A stretch of 13,907 nt of DNA from DASSWG01 sp035704905. Lineage in GTDB: Bacteria > Bacteroidota > Bacteroidia > Flavobacteriales > Flavobacteriaceae. How positions within the stretch are numbered: the stretch's first letter is position 1; every line of letters begins with the position of its first letter. This document shows, piece after piece, positions 6,942 through 13,425 of this stretch. Below the pieces are notes generated by a model. It was not told the DNA's origin. It was given only the letters and a program-made list of their open reading frames with translations, and did no database searches. Both the position numbers and the translations under genes were made by a program. The stretch spans positions 1 to 13,907 of the forward strand of contig DASSWN010000050.1 in NCBI GenBank assembly GCA_035704905.1, written 5' to 3'.

Positions 6942-6980
6942 AAGGAATATTGTATCTTGCACCCCATAAAATAAGCACTG

Positions 6981-7928
6981 ATGAAATTTAACAAGTTTTT
7001 GATTTTAAGTTTTTTTTTAAGCCTTCTGGTTTCTTCTTGTAACAAAGATGACGGCCCGGCACCGGTCGATCCTCCTGAAATTCGTGATGAAGCAGAAGTA
7101 ATGGCCGAAGATAATATCGAGATCATGGAATTTTTGGAAACCCATTTTTATGAAATGATCCCCAACCCGGCAAATCCGAATTATGAGATTATTAAATTCG
7201 ATACAATCGCGGGGTCGAATAGTGAGAAGGAACCTATCATGGAATCGGAATTTTTGGAAACAAAAACCGTTACACAAAATGATCTGGAATATACCTTATA
7301 TTATCTGAAAATCAGGGAAGGGGCGGAAATGGAACCCAAACCAACTTTTGCCGATTTGGCCGTGGCCACTTATCGCGGACAAACCATGGACCTCACTATT
7401 TTTGATGAGAGTGTCACCCCTTATAAATTCGATCTTCCGGGGCAGTATGGTATCGGAGGCATTGTAAAAGGTTTGTTGGAAGCTTTTGTGGAATTCAGAG
7501 GCGCCAGCGATTATACCGAAAATCCGGACAATACAATTGATTTTACAGATGATTTTGGAATCGGGGCCGTTTTTATACCTTCCGGTTTGGCTTATTTTTC
7601 CCAATCACCGTCCACCCAGATTCCGCAGTATTCTCCGTTAATTTTTACTTTTCAGCTATATGAAACCATTCAAGGCGATCCGGATGACGATGGAATTCCT
7701 TCTTTGTACGAAGATTTGAATGAAGATAAATATTTAACCGAGGACTCAGATTCCGATGGTGTCCCAAATTTCTTGGATATGGATGATGACGGAGATGGAA
7801 CACCGACTTCCGAAGAAATTGTTGTAAATGATTTGAACGAAGATGGCTATATTACCGAAGATGAACTCACATTGACCGATACCGATGCAGACGGAACTCC
7901 GGATTATTTGGATCCGGAAGTGAACTGA
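6981..7928 (+). CDS. FKBP-type peptidyl-prolyl isomerase lipoprotein with acidic calcium-binding-like tail
   Basis: A 315-residue envelope lipoprotein. FLILSFFLSLLVSSC ends in a lipobox with Cys20, followed by NKDD, which fits the K-(D/E)2 type lipoprotein export signal described for surface lipoproteins of Bacteroidota. Residues about 100-230 look like an FKBP domain: VATYRGQTMDLTIFDES (128-144), GGIVKGLLEAF (159-169), IPSGLAYFS (199-207) and PLIFTFQLYE (219-228), i.e. the opening strand, the bulge, the YG/YF segment and the closing strand. From 233 on there are six Asp-rich units (DPDDDGIPS, DLNEDKYLTED, DSDSDGVPN, DMDDDGDGTPT, DLNEDGYITED, DTDADGTPD), like thrombospondin type 3 or EF-hand loops that bind Ca2+. 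It would fold or stabilise envelope proteins. It is transcribed alone and divergently from the S4 gene; a weak -7-like TATCTTGC precedes it. Confidence 0.82.
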   Translation: MKFNKFLILSFFLSLLVSSCNKDDGPAPVDPPEIRDEAEVMAEDNIEIMEFLETHFYEMIPNPANPNYEIIKFDTIAGSNSEKEPIMESEFLETKTVTQNDLEYTLYYLKIREGAEMEPKPTFADLAVATYRGQTMDLTIFDESVTPYKFDLPGQYGIGGIVKGLLEAFVEFRGASDYTENPDNTIDFTDDFGIGAVFIPSGLAYFSQSPSTQIPQYSPLIFTFQLYETIQGDPDDDGIPSLYEDLNEDKYLTEDSDSDGVPNFLDMDDDGDGTPTSEEIVVNDLNEDGYITEDELTLTDTDADGTPDYLDPEVN

Positions 7929-7948
7929 TTCCTATCAAAAAATGTCAT

Positions 7949-7984
7949 AAAAAAAGCCTCGAAAATCGATTCAAGGCCTTTTTT
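7949..7984. terminator. Bidirectional terminator between convergent genes
   Basis: A run of seven A (7949-7955) and GCCT pair with AAGGCC and a T-run (7973-7984), with one bulged C and an inner TCGA/TCGA pairing. Both strands end in a T-run, so it can stop the lipoprotein transcript (plus) and the transketolase transcript (minus). Confidence 0.7.
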
Positions 7985-7990
7985 GTGAAT

Positions 7991-8014
7991 TGTCAGGCCG
8001 AGCGCAGTCGAGCC
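7991..8014. repeat. Dispersed palindromic repeat (CCGAGCGCAGTCGAG type)
   Basis: TGTCAGGCCGAGCGCAGTCG followed by AGCC can fold: GGC/GCC and CGA/TCG arms with a bulged A around loop GCGCAG. The core CGAGCGCAGTCGAG is a phrase I recall as scattered through flavobacterial intergenic DNA. It sits between the terminator and the transketolase stop. Confidence 0.45.
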
Positions 8015-8044
8015 CTATCCCTTTTAAATTATCAGAATTGAAAA

Positions 8045-9001
8045 CTATGCTTTCCTTTTCAATACTTTTTCCGAAGCTTTTATGATGGCTTCCGCATTCA
8101 AACCATATTTTTCCATCAATTGTTCGGGCGTGCCACTTTCACCAAAAGTATCTTGGGTAGCGACAAATTCTTGTGGTGTGGGCATTTCTTCTGAAAGTAT
8201 GCGCGCCACGCTTTCCCCCAAACCGCCGAAATAGTTGTGTTCTTCAGCGGTAACAACGCATCCCGTTTTCTTGACAGAACGAACAATGGCCTCTTTGTCC
8301 AAAGGTTTGATAGTGTGAATATTAATTACTTCTGCCGAAATACCTTTTTCTTCAAGTTTTTCCGCCGCTTGCAAGGCTTCCCATACCAAATGGCCCGTAG
8401 CGATGATGGTGACGTCTTTTCCTTCGTTCAACAACACGGCTTTTCCAATTTCGAACTGTTGGTTTTCCGGAGTGAAATTGGCAACTTTCGGCCTTCCAAA
8501 ACGTAAATAAACAGGACCTTCATGTTTGGCAATGGCCAAGGTGGCTGCTTTGGATTGGTTGTAATCACATGTATTGATCACAGTCATTCCCGGCAACATT
8601 TTCATCAAGCCCAAATCTTCCAAAATTTGATGTGTCGCACCATCTTCTCCCAAAGTTACGCCGGCGTGGGAAGCACAAATTTTCACATTTTTGCCGGAAT
8701 AGGCCACACTTTGACGAATTTGGTCATAAACCCTTCCAGTAGAAAAATTGGCAAATGTTCCTGTAAAAGGAATTTTTCCACCAATAGTCATGCCGGCAGC
8801 TATTCCAATCATATTTGCCTCGGCAATTCCAATTTGAAAAAAACGTTCCGGATGGTTTTTTTTGAATTCGTCCATTTTTAACGAGCCGGTCAAATCGGCG
8901 CAAAGGGCCACCACGTTTTCATTGGTCTTTCCCAATTCCGCCAATCCGGCTCCAAATCCCGAGCGAGTATCTTTATTTCCTGTGTTGGTATATTTTTTCA
9001 A
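8045..9001 (-). CDS. Transketolase, C-terminal subunit
   Basis: The pyrimidine-binding and C-terminal half of a split transketolase (318 residues). Together with the upstream gene it transfers two-carbon ketol units in the non-oxidative pentose phosphate pathway. Visible motifs: ALCADLTGSL (32-41), the cofactor-activating Glu61 in FFQIGIAEANMIGIAAGM, PFTGTFANF (78-86), HAGVTLGEDGATHQILEDLG (112-131) and GPVYLRFGRP near the end of the domain; the C-terminal domain follows (GKDVTIIATGHLVWEALQAA). It begins directly at MKKYTNTGNKDTRSGFG, so it is a separate polypeptide and not a frameshifted single gene. It lies 78 bp behind the N-terminal half, with a short repeat between. Confidence 0.93.
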   Translation of the reverse strand: MKKYTNTGNKDTRSGFGAGLAELGKTNENVVALCADLTGSLKMDEFKKNHPERFFQIGIAEANMIGIAAGMTIGGKIPFTGTFANFSTGRVYDQIRQSVAYSGKNVKICASHAGVTLGEDGATHQILEDLGLMKMLPGMTVINTCDYNQSKAATLAIAKHEGPVYLRFGRPKVANFTPENQQFEIGKAVLLNEGKDVTIIATGHLVWEALQAAEKLEEKGISAEVINIHTIKPLDKEAIVRSVKKTGCVVTAEEHNYFGGLGESVARILSEEMPTPQEFVATQDTFGESGTPEQLMEKYGLNAEAIIKASEKVLKRKA

Positions 9002-9047
9002 AGGATAAATTTTTTAGTAATAAAATTGTTTTTTATCAAGACAGCGA

Positions 9048-9076
9048 CTGCCAACTGCCACTGAATACTGCCAACT
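9048..9076 (-). repeat. Degenerate period-7 repeat directly behind the transketolase N half
   Basis: On the minus strand, 3 nt after the TAA (9082-9080), the sequence runs AGTT, GGCAGTA, TTCAGT, GGCAGTT, GGCAGTC. The first 19 bases match the repeat behind tgt (11228-11246) except at two positions (A/G and G/A). It lies inside the two-gene transketolase transcript. Confidence 0.6.
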
Positions 9077-9079
9077 ATT

Positions 9080-9925
9080 TTAGTAGTCTCCCAACGTCTC
9101 CGGATTTTGAGCCAAGGCATTTTCCAACTGTTCATCGTTCGGTGCAACGCCGTGCCATTTGTGGGTGTGCATCATAAAATCGACCCCGTGGCCCATCACC
9201 GTATGCAACAAAATGCAAACCGGTTTTCCTTTTCCGGTGCGGGTTTTTGCTTCTTCCAATCCGTTGATAACGGCCGTCAAATCGTTTCCATTTTCAATTT
9301 CCAAAACGTCCCAGCCGAACGCTTCGAATTTAGCTTTAATACTTCCCATAGGAAGTACCTCGTCCGTGCAACCGTCGATTTGCTGTTTGTTCAGGTCGAT
9401 AGTTGAAATTAAATTATCCACTTTTTTTGCCGAAGCGTACATGATGGCTTCCCAGTTTTGTCCTTCCTGCAATTCGCCGTCGCCGTGGAGGGAAAAAACT
9501 AAATGGGAATCTTGGTTCAATTTTTTGGTTTGTGCAGCACCAATAGCCACCGACATTCCTTGGCCCAAAGAACCCGAGGCCACGCGGACCCCTGGCAAAC
9601 CTTCGTGAGTGGTGGGATGGCCTTGAAGCCGCGAATTCAACAAACGAAAAGTGTTCAATTCTTCTACAGGAAAATAACCGCTTCGGGCCAAAACACTATA
9701 AAAAACAGGGGAAATATGCCCGTTGGAAAGGAAAAACAGGTCTTCGCCAATGCCGTCCATATCAAAACCTTTTTTTCGGTCCATAACAACCTGGTACAAT
9801 ACGGTAAAAAATTCCGTGCAGCCCAAAGAACCTCCTGGATGACCAGAATTTACCTTGTGCACTTGTCGTAAAATATCTCTTCGCACTTGCGTTGCAAAAG
9901 CTTCCAATTCGTTGATGTTCGGCAT
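9080..9925 (-). CDS. Transketolase, N-terminal (thiamine diphosphate-binding) subunit
   Basis: The N-terminal half of split transketolase (281 residues). Visible motifs: SGHPGGSLGCTEFF (27-40) with the active-site His29, LSNGHISPVFYSVLA with His70, GSLGQGMSVAIGA (118-130), and the thiamine diphosphate/Mg motif HGDGELQEGQNWEA (147-160) followed about 30 residues later by IDLNKQQIDG with Asn179. MGHGVDFM lies near the end. The usual full-length enzyme is about 660 residues, so this plus the next gene (281 + 318) makes a compact transketolase, as in many bacteria and archaea with split forms. It is first in its transcript, behind a good promoter. Confidence 0.93.
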   Translation of the reverse strand: MPNINELEAFATQVRRDILRQVHKVNSGHPGGSLGCTEFFTVLYQVVMDRKKGFDMDGIGEDLFFLSNGHISPVFYSVLARSGYFPVEELNTFRLLNSRLQGHPTTHEGLPGVRVASGSLGQGMSVAIGAAQTKKLNQDSHLVFSLHGDGELQEGQNWEAIMYASAKKVDNLISTIDLNKQQIDGCTDEVLPMGSIKAKFEAFGWDVLEIENGNDLTAVINGLEEAKTRTGKGKPVCILLHTVMGHGVDFMMHTHKWHGVAPNDEQLENALAQNPETLGDY

Positions 9926-9954
9926 TTTTTCTTGGGTTGAATTCTAACTTCCTG

Positions 9955-9985
9955 CAAAAGTACTTTTTTTAATGAGGTTGTACAA
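9955..9985 (-). promoter_or_regulatory. Bacteroidota-type promoter of the transketolase genes
   Basis: The minus strand has TTG (9985-9983, within TTTTG), a 20-nt spacer and TACTTTTG (9962-9955), an exact TAnnTTTG. Transcription would begin near 9948, giving a leader of about 23 nt. Confidence 0.65.
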
Positions 9986-10008
9986 AATAGAAAGGAGAAA
10001 AACAGTAT

Positions 10009-10042
10009 AACTTTTTCAGCTTTTAAAACTTTGGAAAAAGTT
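10009..10042. promoter_or_regulatory. Inverted repeat between divergent tkt and tgt promoters
   Basis: AACTTTTTC (10009-10017) and GAAAAAGTT (10034-10042) are perfect 9-bp inverted arms, 16 nt apart, upstream of the tgt -7 element. It could be an operator or a chance AT-rich hairpin; nothing identifies a regulator. Confidence 0.3.
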
Positions 10043-10067
10043 CAACTTTCGTTTCCTTCAGACTAAG

Positions 10068-10075
10068 TATCTTTG
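10068..10075 (+). promoter_or_regulatory. -7 promoter element of tgt
   Basis: TATCTTTG matches TAnnTTTG exactly, 20 nt before the ATG at 10095, so the leader would be only about 13 nt. The -33 region has TTTCG at 10047-10051 rather than TTG. Confidence 0.55.
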
Positions 10076-10094
10076 CCCTCATTTTATTTTGTAT

Positions 10095-11225
10095 ATGAAA
10101 TTTGAGTTGTCAACTACTGATCCGCAAGGAAAAGCCCGCGCCGGAACCATCACCACTGATCACGGAACCATCGAAACCCCGATTTTTATGCCGGTCGGAA
10201 CCGTCGGAACGGTAAAAGGCGTGCACCAACGGGAATTGAAAAACGACATCAATCCCGATATTATATTGGGAAATACCTATCATTTATACTTGCGACCGCA
10301 AACGGAAATTTTAAAGAAAGCCGGTGGTTTGCACAAATTCATGAACTGGGACCGAAATATTTTGACAGACAGCGGCGGGTATCAGGTTTATTCCCTTTCA
10401 GCAAACAGAAAAATAAAGGAAGAAGGTGTCAAATTCAAATCGCATATTGATGGCTCCTATCATATTTTCACACCTGAAAATGTAATGGAAATTCAGCGGG
10501 AAATTGGTGCAGATATTATTATGGCTTTTGATGAATGCACCCCTTATCCGTGCGATTATCGCTATGCCGAACGTTCGATGAAAATGACGCACCGTTGGCT
10601 GGATCGTTGTGTTTCACATTTGGAAAAAACACCTTTGGAATATGAACATTCGCAAGCATTTTTTCCAATTGTGCAAGGAAGCACATATAAAGATTTGCGA
10701 AAGATTTCCGCGGAATACATTGCTTCAGTAGAAGCGGAAGGCAATGCTATAGGCGGTTTGTCGGTTGGCGAACCAGCCGAAGAAATGTATGAAATGACCG
10801 AAGTGGTCACCGAAATTCTTCCCAAAGAAAAGCCTCGATATTTGATGGGTGTTGGCACACCAATCAATATTTTGGAGAATATAGCTTTGGGAATCGATAT
10901 GTTCGACTGTGTGATGCCCACCCGCAATGCCCGTAATGGAATGTTGTTCACAGCCCACGGAACTATCAATATGAAAAACCGAAAATGGCGCGATGATTTT
11001 TCCCCTATTGACGAAATGGGCATTACTTGGGTCGATACCGAATATTCCAAAGCCTATTTGAAGCATTTGTTCACCGTGAATGAATTGCTGGGGAAACAAA
11101 TTGCCACAATCCATAATCTTGGGTTTTATATGTGGTTGGTTCGTGAAGCCAGAAAACATATCTTAGCCGGAGATTTTTCCGCTTGGAAAAATAAAATGGT
11201 AAAACAACTGGACAACAGGCTTTGA
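10095..11225 (+). CDS. tgt: tRNA-guanine transglycosylase (queuine/preQ1-inserting), zinc cysteines absent
   Basis: Exchanges guanine-34 of GUN-anticodon tRNAs for preQ1 in queuosine synthesis. It has 376 residues from ATG 10095; a TTG six bases earlier also opens the frame, but the ATG gives the usual start MKFELSTTD. TDSGGYQVYS carries the acid Asp92, AFDECTPYP and PIVQGS the base pocket, GGLSVGE (220-226) the substrate loop, and FDCVMPTRNARNG the nucleophile Asp271. The usual zinc site CxCxxC before the conserved NYSxAYLxHL stretch is missing: the sequence reads DEMGITWVDTEYSKAYLKHL, with no cysteine, while His340 of TIHNL remains. From memory this is shared by other flavobacterial Tgt proteins, so it is probably a lineage trait and not damage. 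A period-7 repeat starts 2 nt after the stop; the LPS permease gene follows on the same strand. Confidence 0.95.
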   Translation: MKFELSTTDPQGKARAGTITTDHGTIETPIFMPVGTVGTVKGVHQRELKNDINPDIILGNTYHLYLRPQTEILKKAGGLHKFMNWDRNILTDSGGYQVYSLSANRKIKEEGVKFKSHIDGSYHIFTPENVMEIQREIGADIIMAFDECTPYPCDYRYAERSMKMTHRWLDRCVSHLEKTPLEYEHSQAFFPIVQGSTYKDLRKISAEYIASVEAEGNAIGGLSVGEPAEEMYEMTEVVTEILPKEKPRYLMGVGTPINILENIALGIDMFDCVMPTRNARNGMLFTAHGTINMKNRKWRDDFSPIDEMGITWVDTEYSKAYLKHLFTVNELLGKQIATIHNLGFYMWLVREARKHILAGDFSAWKNKMVKQLDNRL

Positions 11226-11227
11226 AA

Positions 11228-11274
11228 AGTTGGCAGTGTTCAATGGAAGTAAGCAGTAGCAGTGGGCAGTGTTC
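11228..11274 (+). repeat. Degenerate period-7 repeat directly behind tgt
   Basis: It begins 2 nt after the tgt stop with AGTTGGCAGTGTTCAATGG and continues as AAGTA, AGCAGTA, GCAGTG, GGCAGTG, TTCAG. GGCAGTGTTCA occurs twice. It is related to the repeat at 9048-9076. Confidence 0.6.
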
Positions 11275-11329
11275 AGATATTGGTGAAATGCGGTGAATCC
11301 ATAATTTTAAATTTTGAATTAAATATAAA

Positions 11330-12403
11330 TTGAAAATACTCGATTGGTACATATTGAAACGCTATTTGGGCACATTTTTTATGCTGCTCCTGCTTTTCAT
11401 TCCCATCGGGATTGTAGTTCATCTCGCAGAAAAAATAGATAAAATTATGGAGCATCAGGTTCCATTTATGGAAGTGATGGAATATTTTCTTTATTTTACC
11501 ATTTACTTCGGAAATCTATTGTTCCCTTTATTTTTATTTTTATCAATAATCTGGTTCACTTCTAAACTTGCTGAAAACACGGAAATTGTGGCAATTTTGA
11601 GTTCCGGGGTTTCCTTCTATCGATTTTTACGTCCTTATTTTATTGGTGCGACCATTGTTTGCGCCGGAGCTTTGATTGTGGGCATGTACATCGCTCCTTG
11701 GGCGAGCAAAGGATTCAATGAATTTCAATATGCTTATTTAAAAAAGCAGGAAGATGCACAGCAAACAAAGGATATTTATCGGCAAAATGGGAACGAATAT
11801 ATTTATGCCACGCATTTTCAACCAAAAACCAATACGGCCCGAAATTTTGTGTTGGAACATTTTGAAGAAAATAAAATGAAATTCAAAATCACCGCCGATA
11901 GACTGAAATATAACGAAGAAGATTCCACGTTTACACTATACAATTTTGAGAAAAGGATTGTGGGTGCACGTTCCGATAGTTTGATCAGCAAGCAACAAAT
12001 GGATACGATCCTTCCATTTGAATTTGATGCGCTCACCCCGGTAACCTACATTGCCGAAACCTTGAGTTACACCGAACTTCACGATTTTATTGAACAGGAA
12101 ACCCGCCGCGGTTCCCCGAATATAAATATTTACAATGTCGTGGCCTACAAACGTTGGAGCACGCCCGTTTCTGTTTATATCTTAACCATTATTGCCGTTG
12201 CGGTTTCTTCCATGAAACGCCGTGGTGGAATGGGGGTAAATTTGGCCATCGGAATTTCCATTGCGTTTATGTTTGTTTTCTTTGATAAAATTTTTGGGAC
12301 CATTGCCGAACAATCTACTTTTTCACCATTTCTAGCCGTTTGGATACCGAATATTGTTTTTGGAATTGTTTCCGTTTTCCTTCTGCGCCAAGCAAAACGA
12401 TAA
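11330..12403 (+). CDS. LptF/LptG-family permease (YjgP/YjgQ), LPS export
   Basis: Inner-membrane permease of the LptB2FG complex that extracts lipopolysaccharide and passes it to LptC/A. It has 357 residues: one membrane helix near 14-35 (FFMLLLLFIPIGIVVHLAEK), two more at about 55-75 and 97-122, a soluble periplasmic beta-jellyroll at about 125-265 (QEDAQQTKDIYRQNGNEYIY onward), and three helices at 275-355 (STPVSVYILTIIAVAVSSMK and following), the standard LptF/G layout. The start is TTG at 11330: a stop codon lies five codons upstream in frame and the family start MKILDxYILKRYL begins exactly there; the first ATG (codon 18) would cut the first helix. Whether it is LptF or LptG cannot be told. 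It follows tgt by 104 bp, so they may be co-transcribed. Confidence 0.85.
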   Translation: MKILDWYILKRYLGTFFMLLLLFIPIGIVVHLAEKIDKIMEHQVPFMEVMEYFLYFTIYFGNLLFPLFLFLSIIWFTSKLAENTEIVAILSSGVSFYRFLRPYFIGATIVCAGALIVGMYIAPWASKGFNEFQYAYLKKQEDAQQTKDIYRQNGNEYIYATHFQPKTNTARNFVLEHFEENKMKFKITADRLKYNEEDSTFTLYNFEKRIVGARSDSLISKQQMDTILPFEFDALTPVTYIAETLSYTELHDFIEQETRRGSPNINIYNVVAYKRWSTPVSVYILTIIAVAVSSMKRRGGMGVNLAIGISIAFMFVFFDKIFGTIAEQSTFSPFLAVWIPNIVFGIVSVFLLRQAKR

Positions 12404-12453
12404 TTAATTAGGGCAGAAAAATTTTGAATTTTAATCTTGAAGCTTAAGCAACA

Positions 12454-13380
12454 ATGTCCAGGGCACATTTAAAAAGTTATCTTCATTACCATTTTATAGT
12501 ATTCATCTGGGGGTTTACAGCGGTTTTGGGCGCGCTGATCTCCATCGATGCGCTGCCATTGGTTTGGTACCGCATGTTGCTCGCTTCAGTTTTTGTTTTT
12601 TTATGGGTGCTCTGGAAAAAGAAAAAATTGAAACTTACCAGACGCCGGCTTATCATTTTATTTGCGGCCGGAACGGTCATCGCATTCCATTGGTTGGCTT
12701 TTTTTGCGGCGATTAAAGTCAGCAATATTTCCATTACGTTGGCACTCATTTCCACCGGCGCTTTCTTCACTTCTATACTTGAACCTATTTTTTACAAAAG
12801 GAAAGTGATTTGGTATGAACTATTCTTCGGCATAATAGTCATTTTTGGATTATACCTGATTTTTAAAGTTGAAACGGAATACCTCACGGGAATGATTTTC
12901 GCTTTGTGCGCAGCCCTGCTTTCGGCGGTTTTCACGTTAATAAACGGGAAAATCGCAAAAATTGAAGATGCCTCGGTTATTTCCCTTTACGAGTTGGGAT
13001 TCGGCACAATGGTCATTTCCGGATATCTGTTTTATTTATCATTGGCAGGTTCAAAAACAGGTGGGTTTTCCCTGGCATTCTTCAGCCTATCCAATTCGGA
13101 TATGGTGTATTTGCTGATTCTCGCATTGTTTTGTACCGCCTATGCGATCATTGCCTCGGTTGATGTGATGAAGCATTTAAGTCCTTATACCGTTATGCTG
13201 ACTATTAATTTGGAACCGGTGTATGGTATTTTATTGGGTCTGCTCATCTTTGGAAGCGAAGAAGAAATGAGCACCGGCTTTTATTTTGGCGCGGCGATCA
13301 TTCTTTCCACTGTAATTTTGAACGGAATTTTTAAAAGCAACTTCAAAATTAAACGGAAAGTTTCAAAATCTTCCCTTTAA
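12454..13380 (+). CDS. EamA/DMT-family membrane transporter
   Basis: An integral inner-membrane protein of 308 residues with two EamA repeats and about ten membrane helices, the drug/metabolite transporter layout. Repeat 1 runs over about 10-135 (FIWGFTAVLGALISI, WLAFFAAIKVSNISITLALI, TGAFFTSILEPIFYKRK). Repeat 2 runs over about 145-290 (FALCAALLSAVFTLINGKIA, LSPYTVMLTINLEPVYGI, LLGLLIFGSE). The matched E-P-F/V-Y segments mark the conserved end of each repeat. The tail is basic (KRKVSKSSL), so the C-terminus is probably cytoplasmic. The substrate is unknown; members move amino acids, nucleotide sugars or other small molecules. It starts 50 bp after the LPS permease on the same strand, with no clear promoter, so it may share its transcript. 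Confidence 0.87.
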   Translation: MSRAHLKSYLHYHFIVFIWGFTAVLGALISIDALPLVWYRMLLASVFVFLWVLWKKKKLKLTRRRLIILFAAGTVIAFHWLAFFAAIKVSNISITLALISTGAFFTSILEPIFYKRKVIWYELFFGIIVIFGLYLIFKVETEYLTGMIFALCAALLSAVFTLINGKIAKIEDASVISLYELGFGTMVISGYLFYLSLAGSKTGGFSLAFFSLSNSDMVYLLILALFCTAYAIIASVDVMKHLSPYTVMLTINLEPVYGILLGLLIFGSEEEMSTGFYFGAAIILSTVILNGIFKSNFKIKRKVSKSSL

Positions 13381-13387
13381 AGTTTCA

Positions 13388-13395
13388 TATCTTTG
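13388..13395 (+). promoter_or_regulatory. -7 promoter element of accA
   Basis: TATCTTTG matches TAnnTTTG exactly, 8 nt after the transporter stop and 30 nt before the accA ATG. The -33 region falls within the end of the transporter gene and is only T-rich (TTTC at 13361). Confidence 0.55.
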
Positions 13396-13425
13396 TAGGC
13401 TAATTCTAATCTAACCGTTGCTATT

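Noticed and set aside
6953..6960. TATCTTGC as promoter of the FKBP lipoprotein gene
   Set aside because: It lacks one T compared with TAnnTTTG and has no TTG at the right distance; it is mentioned only as a weak candidate.
8045..9925. A single transketolase gene broken by a frameshift
   Set aside because: Both halves have clean starts and stops, a 78-bp gap and complete domain boundaries, which fits the known split form.
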